Below the pieces are notes generated by a model. It made no database searches. It was given only the letters and a program-made list of their open reading frames with translations, and was not told the origin of the DNA. A stretch of DNA of 11,523 bases from Planctomycetaceae bacterium (GTDB lineage: Bacteria; Planctomycetota; Planctomycetia; Pirellulales; Thermoguttaceae): NCBI GenBank assembly GCA_031259095.1, contig JAIRLW010000018.1, positions 1 through 11,523 on the forward strand. The letters run 5' to 3'. Positions 1-5,178 of this stretch are shown here, in pieces (position 1 is the stretch's first letter; the number at the start of each line of letters is the position of its first letter). The position numbers were made by a program, and so were the translations under genes.

Positions 1-629
1 TCCGATGTACGGAAACGCTCGCGTTGACGTTGAATTTCATGGGTGCTGCGTTCGACCATCTGTTGACGGACATTTTTTAATCGGGTCAAAATTGATGCAT
101 CGTAAATGGTATCGCCAACCCGAACAACTATACCGCCAAGAGTTTCCGGATCAACCACACACCGAATAACCGGTTCACCGCCAATAATACCCCGCAGTTT
201 TTCCGATAACGATGAAAGTAATTGCGTATCAATTTCAGTTGCCGTCGTAATAATAACAGGAATACGTTTGTGATACTTATCCAATAGTTTGTTCGTTTGC
301 ACGAAAATCGGTATCAGAATATCAAGCCGATTCCGTTTGGCAACTATTTTCAGAAAATTCCAAAACAACGGCGTCGCAGTGTCCGCAAAAACCTTTTTAA
401 GTAAAGAAATTTTTTCTTCTGTCGAAATCATTGCCGAACCAAGAAATGCAGCAAATTTCGGTTGCGCTTTCAAAACATCAATCAGCGACAAAAACTCATC
501 AACCGCATCGTCAACAGAATGATGTTGTGTTTCGACGGCGTTCAGATACGCTTCGGCATAAACTTCCGCAATCTTTTCAACATCCACATCCGCGTTAAAT
601 TCCGCAGCAAATTGAGCATCTTGTTCCAT
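1..629 (-). CDS. atpH: F0F1 ATP synthase subunit delta (AtpH/OSCP), 3' end cut by the window edge
   Basis: Delta (OSCP) forms the peripheral-stalk cap that ties the F1 head to the b subunits, on the cytoplasmic face of the inner membrane. I translated the reverse strand from the ATG at 629: 209 codons stay open to the window edge and begin MEQDAQFAAEFNADVDVEKI. The N-terminal half (about residues 20-115) is the helical domain that binds alpha. The C-terminal family signature is clear at about residues 164-183, reading GGIVVRVGDTIYDASILTRL. Bacterial delta is usually 175-210 residues, so only a few residues should be missing. It lies 42 nt downstream of atpF, fitting the usual atpF-atpH order. 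There is no Shine-Dalgarno; the leader is A/T only. Identification is secure from the signature and context. Confidence 0.95.
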   Translation of the reverse strand, partial: MEQDAQFAAEFNADVDVEKIAEVYAEAYLNAVETQHHSVDDAVDEFLSLIDVLKAQPKFAAFLGSAMISTEEKISLLKKVFADTATPLFWNFLKIVAKRNRLDILIPIFVQTNKLLDKYHKRIPVIITTATEIDTQLLSSLSEKLRGIIGGEPVIRCVVDPETLGGIVVRVGDTIYDASILTRLKNVRQQMVERSTHEIQRQRERFRTS

Positions 630-671
630 TGTAGTTACCGATTAATTGTTAAATGTTAATATTTTTAACTT

Positions 672-1328
672 TTAATTTTTAGCAAATTCATCAAGCGCAG
701 CACGAATGAGTTCGCGGTGATGTTCCGGTTTAACTTCGGCACGAATCATCTTTCCAGCAAGGTTCGTCGCAAGCACCGCACTGCGTTCCGCTATCGTTTG
801 CAACGCCAATGTTGTCGCATCGTCAATCTCACGCATTGCCCGATTACGTTCCTGAATTGCCGCTTCGCGAGCTTTTTCAATCATTCCGTCTGCAACCTGT
901 TGAGCATCCTTGCGAGCAGTATCAAGAATTTGGCGAACTTCCGCTTTGGAATCATCCAGTTTCTGTTGATATTGTTTCAAAATCTCTTGCGCTTCCTCAT
1001 TAACCCGTTGAGCAGACGCAATTTTGTCAACAATACCCCTTTCACGTTCATCAAGTGCCTTGGCAATCGGTCCAAACGCAAATTTAGCAAGAATCACAAA
1101 CACAAGTAAAAAAATCACCAGCGACCAAATCGCCGTGTCGGAAACCACTTCCAACGGATTCAAACTGGGGGCTTTGTGTTCGCTCGTGTGTTCCGCCTGT
1201 TTGGATTCAGAAGAAACAATAGACTCCTGATTTTCGTGTTGCGCCAAAACCGCTTGCGCCAATCCGGCAAAACTCAACAACAGCAAAAATACTAAAACTA
1301 TTCCGACAAAAAAAGTATAACGGTTCAT
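672..1328 (-). CDS. atpF: F0F1 ATP synthase subunit b (AtpF)
   Basis: Subunit b is the membrane-anchored peripheral stalk of ATP synthase. The 218-residue protein has two hydrophobic stretches. Residues 5-28 look like a signal peptide (AQA-type end), followed by a polar Glu/Ser/His-rich linker at about 29-58. The true b-subunit membrane helix is at about 67-84, running directly into the FGPIAKALDERERGI motif typical of b. A long charged Ala/Glu/Gln/Arg coiled coil covers about 88-195 and a C-terminal delta-binding part ends at 218. Ordinary b subunits are about 155-170 residues and lack the first segment; N-terminally extended versions are known in planctomycetes. No Shine-Dalgarno precedes the ATG. 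The gene is separated from atpE by an intruding Rpn-type gene but remains co-oriented with atpH. Confidence 0.95.
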   Translation of the reverse strand: MNRYTFFVGIVLVFLLLLSFAGLAQAVLAQHENQESIVSSESKQAEHTSEHKAPSLNPLEVVSDTAIWSLVIFLLVFVILAKFAFGPIAKALDERERGIVDKIASAQRVNEEAQEILKQYQQKLDDSKAEVRQILDTARKDAQQVADGMIEKAREAAIQERNRAMREIDDATTLALQTIAERSAVLATNLAGKMIRAEVKPEHHRELIRAALDEFAKN

Positions 1329-1491
1329 TAATATATGGAAACTAAAAGGTGAAAATTATGTCAACGACATAAACTTTTTTAATTTTGAAATTCGTTTTTT
1401 GTAGGAACATATCGTTGTATGTCCCGAATCAAGTTTGCTTTTTACATCGGCTTCATTCAAAGAAAGATTGTCATAATCATTGTTGTTGCAT

Positions 1492-1510
1492 TTTCTTGAA
1501 TGTCAAGAAA
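1492..1510. repeat. 8-bp perfect inverted repeat after the rpn gene
   Basis: TTTCTTGA and TCAAGAAA flank a 3-nt loop, 14 nt beyond the stop codon of the Rpn-family gene in the rpn-atpF spacer (1329-1523). Neither strand has a T-tract directly after the stem, so it is not a convincing intrinsic terminator. It may be an mRNA processing or stabilising hairpin. The rest of this 195-nt spacer shows only a weak stem around 1404-1425. Confidence 0.5.
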
Positions 1511-1523
1511 TTCGTGATTTAAT

Positions 1524-2555
1524 CTACCGTAACGTCTTCTCAAATTCATCTAATGTTTGGCTTTCAAAAACATCAATGAGCAAGGACTCTAAAGCAATCG
1601 GATCAAACATTTGATGAATTGCCGTTTCAATACGTTTAGGAATTTTTGTAAACTTCTTACGCAAAGCCGCCAAAACCATCTTTTGTCCGCCTATTGTTTC
1701 GCCTATTGCTTTACCTCTTGCCTCACCCCTTGCCTCACCTTTGGCTTCGGCTTCTTCAAAAATGGTCTTAATCATTTTTTTTGTCCTTTCCTTAAAGATT
1801 GGTTTTAATGCTTCATTGACTGTTTCGGCTTCTAACTGTTTTCCGCGTGCAGCGAAGACTTTTGCAGCAAAATCGAGAAATTCGTTTGTTAGGATTATTT
1901 GTTGCTCCTCGTCATCAATTTCTTTGAGCGGCAACATCGCATCGGCAAACTCATCCTCCATTCCTTCGGTCATTTTTTTCAAAACACCCAAACCAAGACG
2001 CAATATCGTACCGCCACACAAATTATTGCTGTCTATTGCCGGTAAATCAATTACATCGTATTTGATTTCCACTATAGTTCCGATTGGTTGTCCATTTTTA
2101 TCTTTGGGCAACCAATCAGACAATTTCGTATAACGCCGTTGACGCGGTTTTTTACCGGTTCGCAGGACAATGAAATAAATTGCCGACAGGACTTTTTTCT
2201 TTTCTTTGAGTTCTGTCCACCAAATTGCGCTGGCGAAACCGAGCAATCGAACAGGCAATGTCTTAAGTAAACTTCCGGCATGTTCAAACAGAATCACCGC
2301 TTTCATGTTGGCGTTGCAATCCTTAAGCGGGCAACAAAATACCAAATCTAAAATCCGTTCATCACCTTTCCAACCGATATAATGGGTCGGTGCGGGATAA
2401 ATTTTATTTATCTCTATACAGTTAACGAAGTTTGGATCGGCATAATTTTTTAAAAAATCAATAAACACTAATAAGCGTCCGAAAATATTTTTGACAAAAG
2501 TATCATAAATATTTCCTGGTCTTGTTTTTGATTCTTTGGCAGTTCGATGATTCAT
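1524..2555 (-). CDS. Rpn family recombination-promoting nuclease / putative transposase (PD-(D/E)XK)
   Basis: This 343-residue protein matches the Rpn (Transposase_31-like) family by motif reading. The N-terminus has IYDTFVKNIF and a hydrophobic IDFLKNYAD stretch (residues 17-40). The nuclease core follows: D70 in ERILDLVF, then E91-H92 in the strand VILFEHAGS, then TLPVRLLGF. Most Rpn proteins have EHQ at that place; here the third position is Ala93, which could weaken catalysis. The C-terminus has the family's frequent charged Gly-Glu-Ala-Arg repeats (residues 272-288), encoded by 12-nt imperfect tandem repeats at about 1690-1749, then a helical tail. Family members are DNA endonucleases that stimulate recombination. 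No Shine-Dalgarno is present. It lies between atpE and atpF, same strand, where no ATP synthase gene is expected. No clear target-site duplication or terminal repeats are visible. Confidence 0.85.
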   Translation of the reverse strand: MNHRTAKESKTRPGNIYDTFVKNIFGRLLVFIDFLKNYADPNFVNCIEINKIYPAPTHYIGWKGDERILDLVFCCPLKDCNANMKAVILFEHAGSLLKTLPVRLLGFASAIWWTELKEKKKVLSAIYFIVLRTGKKPRQRRYTKLSDWLPKDKNGQPIGTIVEIKYDVIDLPAIDSNNLCGGTILRLGLGVLKKMTEGMEDEFADAMLPLKEIDDEEQQIILTNEFLDFAAKVFAARGKQLEAETVNEALKPIFKERTKKMIKTIFEEAEAKGEARGEARGKAIGETIGGQKMVLAALRKKFTKIPKRIETAIHQMFDPIALESLLIDVFESQTLDEFEKTLR

Positions 2556-2723
2556 TATATAGTTTGGTAAAACTTTTTTTGACAGGCAAAGTAGGCGATT
2601 TCTTGCTGAAAAGCCGCCTACCTATTTCGATTTCAGCCGAAGTTTATTGTCAAAACAAGTTTTTAGCGGTTGCCGTCATACGGACGGTTTTACAACATTT
2701 GGTTTTGTTTGTTCGGGCGGGAT

Positions 2724-3062
2724 CTATCCGACGAACAGACACAGGATGCAAATAACCAGTGCGAAGAGAGCGAGTCCTTCGACTAAGGCGGCGGTGATGA
2801 ACATAAGTGTTCTGAGTTGTCCGAGCATTTCCGGTTGTCGTGCGGAGGCGTCGATAACTCGTGATCCGATCAGACCGATTCCGATACTTCCGCCAATCAC
2901 CGCTAATCCGGCTCCGATTCCTACTCCAAGATAACCAAACGAGGTTTTGGAAATGGAAAAGGAACTTGTTGTTCCGGCGCTGTCCTGCGCCAAAGCGATG
3001 GCTGGGGCAAACATGAGGAACAAAACAAGACACAAAACTACAATTCGAGCAAACTTGTTCAC
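2724..3062 (-). CDS. atpE: F0F1 ATP synthase subunit c (AtpE), with N-terminal signal-like extension
   Basis: Subunit c forms the rotating ring that carries ions through the inner membrane. The 112-residue product starts at a GTG, chosen because a strong Shine-Dalgarno lies 6 nt upstream. Residues 1-25 form a signal-like hydrophobic segment ending ALA before Gln26. The c hairpin follows: glycine-rich helix 1 (about 42-66, GGSIGIGLIG), polar loop RQPE (75-78), and helix 2 (84-110) with ion-carrying Glu95 in AALVEGLALF. The Glu is followed by Gly, and the residue 33 positions earlier is Ile62, so the Na+-ligand pattern of Na+-type rings is absent and protons are the likely coupling ion (inference). 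Typical c subunits are 70-90 residues; the excess is the N-terminal extension. Confidence 0.97.
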   Translation of the reverse strand: MNKFARIVVLCLVLFLMFAPAIALAQDSAGTTSSFSISKTSFGYLGVGIGAGLAVIGGSIGIGLIGSRVIDASARQPEMLGQLRTLMFITAALVEGLALFALVICILCLFVG

Positions 3063-3068
3063 GAAAAA

Positions 3069-3075
3069 TCTCCTT
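3069..3075 (-). promoter_or_regulatory. Strong Shine-Dalgarno for atpE (decides the GTG start)
   Basis: The minus strand reads AAGGAGA, 6 nt before the GTG at 3062. It is the only canonical Shine-Dalgarno I find among the seven complete or partial genes of the left and right halves. It fits the need to make many more c subunits per complex than a, b or delta, and it supports GTG as the start. Confidence 0.8.
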
Positions 3076-3171
3076 TTTTTTAATGGATTTTTAATGGATA
3101 GTGAAGTTGGAGAAGGGAGAATTTGAGGATTTAAGAGTATAAAATCTGTAAGTTCTCGCTCTTCCGATTTT

Positions 3172-3984
3172 TTAGTGTTGGTGTATAGCCATTCCGATAT
3201 ACACGGAGGTTAAAAAGGTAAAAATGTACGCCTGAAGGAAGGCGACAAACAATTCCAGAAAACTGACGCAAACGGACGTAACGATAACTAAAAAGGTGAT
3301 TGGAATCCACGCATAAATTGCCCATGCGGACATGGGAATAAACGCGAGAAACACGGCAATCATCAAATGTCCGCCGAACATATTTGCCATAAGACGAATA
3401 CACAACGAACAATGTTTCACGAAAAAACTGAACACTTCCAGCACGAACATGAACGGAGCCAACACAACTCCGATAACGCCGTCCATTGGCGGAATCATTC
3501 CGAGCCAAAAACCGGTAACGCCGTGATAAATCATTCCGGTGCCGACAACAACGATTAAGGTACAAATTGCCAAAACGCCGGTAACCATTACCGAACCGGT
3601 TGGCGATCCTGCCCAAGGAAGCATTCCGCCGAGATTACAAAATAGGATAAAGAAAAAAAGCGTCCACAGATAAGGAATGAACGGGGCGGCGTCTTTTTTT
3701 CCGATGGAGGGAACAATCACTTCATCTTTCATATAAACGAGAAAAACTTCGATTAAATTCCAAAAACGTCCTTTAACCGGTTTTCCTCCGCGAACCCGTG
3801 CAGCCATTGGTAAAAAAATGACAACCATCAGGATAGCGGCGGCAATTTCAATCAACACGAACTTTGTTATTCCAAGATTGACCAGGAAATGAGGAATTTC
3901 GAGATGACAAAACGGAAGATGAAAATAGTCCGTATCTTTGACATGTCCGGCGACAAGGTCTTCAATATTTATTCCACCGCTCAT
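3172..3984 (-). CDS. atpB: F0F1 ATP synthase subunit a (AtpB)
   Basis: Subunit a is the stator that provides the two half-channels next to the c-ring. The protein is 270 residues, normal for the family, with about five or six membrane segments (roughly 42-62, 102-123, 133-153, 171-190, 205-232, 232-265). The essential stator arginine is R197 in SLCIRLMANMFGGHLMI. The last helix carries E244 and Q251 in LELFVAFLQAYIFTFLTSVY, matching the conserved polar residues that line the channel. The N-terminus has a soluble part with HLEIPHFLV. It lies 122 nt after the AtpZ-like gene and 109 nt before atpE, in standard order. The start lacks a Shine-Dalgarno; the ATG at 3984 is the only one giving the full N-terminus. 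Confidence 0.97.
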   Translation of the reverse strand: MSGGINIEDLVAGHVKDTDYFHLPFCHLEIPHFLVNLGITKFVLIEIAAAILMVVIFLPMAARVRGGKPVKGRFWNLIEVFLVYMKDEVIVPSIGKKDAAPFIPYLWTLFFFILFCNLGGMLPWAGSPTGSVMVTGVLAICTLIVVVGTGMIYHGVTGFWLGMIPPMDGVIGVVLAPFMFVLEVFSFFVKHCSLCIRLMANMFGGHLMIAVFLAFIPMSAWAIYAWIPITFLVIVTSVCVSFLELFVAFLQAYIFTFLTSVYIGMAIHQH

Positions 3985-4025
3985 TGTTATCTGGACAATT
4001 AAAATTTTGATAAAGGAAAAATAAA

Positions 4026-4078
4026 TCGACTAAAATCGATTAAATTCAACCGAATTGATTAAAATAATTGATTAAAAT
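4026..4078. repeat. Phased TCGA/TTGA array plus 13-bp tandem duplication in the atp spacer
   Basis: In the 122-nt spacer between the AtpZ-like gene and atpB, TCGA occurs at 4026 and 4036, TCAA at 4046 and TTGA at 4056, an exact 10-bp phase. The 13-mer AATTGATTAAAAT is then perfectly duplicated (4053-4065 and 4066-4078). The 16-mer TCGACTAAAATCGATT at 4026-4041 reappears inverted at 5043-5058. Function unknown; it would be transcribed within the atp operon. Confidence 0.7.
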
Positions 4079-4106
4079 AATTTTTTGCTGAAAGTTTTTA
4101 TTGAAG

Positions 4107-4343
4107 TTATCTATCGTTTTTTGAGGCGATTCTGACGAGTTGCCAAAAGCCGAGTACGGCTCCGAGTATAACGCCGAGTATGACAAACAGAACCACTGTA
4201 CCGAACAGATAATCCAAGCCAACTCCGATAATTGCCGGAAGAACCATTTCAAATCCGATATTGGAAATCCGAACCGCTAAAGCAATATCTTTTTGGGAAT
4301 GTTCATTTTCGGGATTATTTTCTTCCGCGTTTGTTTCGCACAT
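4107..4343 (-). CDS. AtpZ/AtpI family protein, first gene of the ATP synthase operon
   Basis: This 78-residue protein has a polar, Asn/Glu-rich N-terminus (1-20) and two membrane helices (about 29-47 and 49-70) separated by a short LDYLFGT turn. The pattern GFEMVLPAIIGVGLDYLFGT followed by GVILGAVLGFWQLVR fits the short AtpZ/AtpI proteins found at the head of many atp operons. Such proteins have been linked to assembly of the c-ring and to Mg2+/Ca2+ transport. The two-helix size is closer to AtpZ than to the four-helix AtpI, so I leave the symbol blank. It sits directly behind the operon promoter, with an mRNA leader of only about 11 nt and no Shine-Dalgarno, and is followed by atpB. Confidence 0.85.
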   Translation of the reverse strand: MCETNAEENNPENEHSQKDIALAVRISNIGFEMVLPAIIGVGLDYLFGTVVLFVILGVILGAVLGFWQLVRIASKNDR

Positions 4344-4360
4344 TATTACACACGCTTTGA

Positions 4361-4389
4361 ATTGTATCTACCTTTTCCGATTATGTCAA
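4361..4389 (-). promoter_or_regulatory. Sigma70-type promoter of the ATP synthase operon
   Basis: On the minus strand TTGACA (4389-4384) is followed by a 17-bp spacer and TACAAT (4366-4361). This is a perfect -35, optimal spacing and a five-of-six -10. Predicted transcription starts near 4354, so the first gene (ATG at 4343) would have a leader of only about 11 nt. Confidence 0.75.
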
Positions 4390-4594
4390 CAGGAAGCGGT
4401 TTACTACAATCAGTCCGTTAACTGAATTTTCCAATCATTTCCAACTTCAATTGAAATCAGTTAAAAGTTCTATTTTACACAAATCATTTTAATTATTATA
4501 GGGATAGGTTGGAGAAATGGGAGAAGGGGGGTAAAAAATATTGGGAAAATATTGAAAAAAATTTTACCTATCCAAGAGACGCTGTTCTGGGGGC

Positions 4595-4622
4595 TTGTAA
4601 AGATTTTAGAAATCGGGATAAT
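4595..4622 (+). promoter_or_regulatory. Candidate promoter of tRNA-Pro
   Basis: TTGTAA (4595-4600), a 16-bp spacer and GATAAT (4617-4622) lie 44 bp upstream of the tRNA 5' end. This would give a leader of roughly 38 nt for RNase P to remove. It is divergent from the atp promoter. Moderately supported: both boxes have one or two mismatches. Confidence 0.5.
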
Positions 4623-4666
4623 GACAAACTCTTTTTTGTCAGAAATGGACATTTTGAGTGATTGAT

Positions 4667-4742
4667 CGGGGCGTGGCGCAGCCTGGTTTAGCGCGTCTGA
4701 CTGGGGGTCAGAAGGTCGCAGGTTCAAATCCTGTCGCCCCGA
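4667..4742 (+). tRNA. tRNA-Pro (anticodon GGG)
   Basis: A full cloverleaf can be folded by eye. The 7-bp acceptor stem pairs CGGGGCG (4667-4673) with CGCCCCG (4735-4741). The D-stem is GCGC (4676-4679) with GCGC (4691-4694). The anticodon stem is TCTGA (4696-4700) with TCAGA (4708-4712), around loop CTGGGGG, giving anticodon GGG at 4703-4705. The T-arm is GCAGG/CCTGT around TTCAAAT (4718-4734). The discriminator is A4742 and CCA is not encoded. GGG decodes CCC and CCU proline codons. The C1-G72 start pair is typical of bacterial tRNA-Pro and supports the identity. Confidence 0.96.
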
Positions 4743-4751
4743 TTAAACGGA

Positions 4752-4787
4752 AACCTTTGTAAATTAACGATTTACAAGGGTTTTTTT
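4752..4787 (+). terminator. Intrinsic terminator of tRNA-Pro
   Basis: AACCTTTGTAAA (4752-4763) and TTTACAAGGGTT (4771-4782) form a 12-bp stem with one G-U pair and a 7-nt loop. It runs into seven T residues (4781-4787), 9 nt after the tRNA. Classic rho-independent layout on the plus strand. Confidence 0.85.
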
Positions 4788-4792
4788 ACGTC

Positions 4793-4821
4793 TTGACAAA
4801 TAATGACGATGTCAGTAAATT
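4793..4821 (+). promoter_or_regulatory. Near-consensus promoter after the tRNA terminator
   Basis: TTGACA (4793-4798), exactly 17 bp, then TAAATT (4816-4821). It starts just after the tRNA terminator and reads into a repeat array and a tiny ORF. The -10 overlaps the start of the 10-bp tandem repeat, an arrangement that could form an operator. Confidence 0.55.
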
Positions 4822-4850
4822 AGACAAAATTAGACAAAATTGGACATTTT
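4821..4850 (+). repeat. 10-bp tandem repeat (TAGACAAAAT) at a promoter
   Basis: TAGACAAAAT occurs twice in perfect tandem (4821-4840), followed by the diverged copy TGGACATTTT (4841-4850). Further GACAA copies follow at about 4863 and 4875. The A-tracts recur every 10 bp, one helical turn, which should bend the DNA. The array overlaps the -10 and start region of the promoter at 4793-4821. Confidence 0.75.
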
Positions 4851-4892
4851 TACCCAAAAAAAAGACAACTTTTAGACAACCAAAAAAATATT

Positions 4893-4979
4893 ATGAGCGT
4901 CTTCAAAACATCAAAAACTATCGAAAAACCCAATAACGCCACCGTTAAAAATGGAATCGTTACCTGGTTCGATAAATGA
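4893..4979 (+). CDS. 28-codon ORF, possible truncated cold-shock-domain start
   Basis: The ORF starts at ATG 4893 and ends at TGA 4977-4979, about 65 nt after the predicted start of transcription. It encodes 28 residues ending ATVKNGIVTWFDK. The last nine residues resemble the first strand of a cold-shock domain (usual form G-x-V-K-W-F-N/D-x-x-K-G-F-G-F), but the stop comes before the RNA-binding GFGF strand. No continuation of that domain is seen in any downstream frame. It may be a dead csp remnant or a chance ORF. No Shine-Dalgarno. The rest of 4980-5178 holds only repeats. Confidence 0.25.
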   Translation: MSVFKTSKTIEKPNNATVKNGIVTWFDK

Positions 4980-5024
4980 CGTGTGTTCTTAACTGATTAT
5001 TACATAAGGAAACTTCTAAAAACT

Positions 5025-5090
5025 TCGACTGAAATCGACCCAAATCGATTTTAGTCGAATTGAGTCGAATTGAGTCGAATTCGGTTGATC
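5025..5090 (+). repeat. Seven-unit, helically phased TCGA array
   Basis: TCGA begins at 5025, 5035, 5045, 5055, 5065 and 5075, and TTGA at 5085: seven consecutive units with an exact 10-bp period. Two units (5061-5080, TGAGTCGAAT) are identical. Units on the left and right of centre are partly mirror complementary, so the array can also fold. It lies 89 nt upstream of the STN-protein gene. The 16-mer at 5043-5058 is an exact inverted copy of 4026-4041. Confidence 0.8.
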
Positions 5091-5114
5091 AAAAAAACAA
5101 GTTTTTAGAAATTG

Positions 5115-5147
5115 CCTTTCGTAAATATTCGTGTTTTTCGCGGTGAA
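5115..5147 (+). repeat. 33-bp dispersed repeat, left copy flanking the STN gene
   Basis: This stretch (core TTCGTGTTTTTCGCGGTGAA) matches the reverse complement of 6330-6362 at 30 of 33 positions. The two copies flank the STN gene in inverted orientation. The ACGAAAAACACGAA type of repeat looks like a dispersed intergenic element, not a gene part. Confidence 0.7.
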
Positions 5148-5178
5148 TATAACAATAATTTAAAAACAATTAGTCAAA

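Noticed and set aside
717..1109. Plus-strand ORFs over atpF (also 809-1003 and 1024-1230)
   Set aside because: They lie antisense to a clear ATP synthase gene, have no family-like pattern and no ribosome binding site.
1741..2133. 130-codon plus-strand ORF over the Rpn gene
   Set aside because: Antisense shadow of a well-motifed coding region; its Ser/Phe-rich composition mirrors the complementary strand.
2550..2560. TATAAT directly at the start of the Rpn gene as a -10 box
   Set aside because: It overlaps the ATG itself, so transcription would begin inside the gene; no matching -35 at proper spacing.
2591..2621. GTAGGCG/CGCCTAC stem in the atpE-rpn spacer as a terminator
   Set aside because: The 7-bp stem has a 17-nt loop and, on the minus strand, only three T before a mixed sequence; too weak to claim.
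2724..3062. Sodium-coupled c-ring
   Set aside because: The ion-carrying Glu95 is followed by Gly rather than Thr/Ser and the position 33 residues earlier is Ile rather than Gln, so the Na+ ligand set is missing.
3131..3616. 161-codon minus-strand ORF overlapping atpB
   Set aside because: Out-of-frame shadow of atpB; Arg/Tyr-rich with no membrane pattern.
4470..4727. 85-codon minus-strand ORF
   Set aside because: It runs antisense through the tRNA-Pro and both intergenic promoters; no coding signal.
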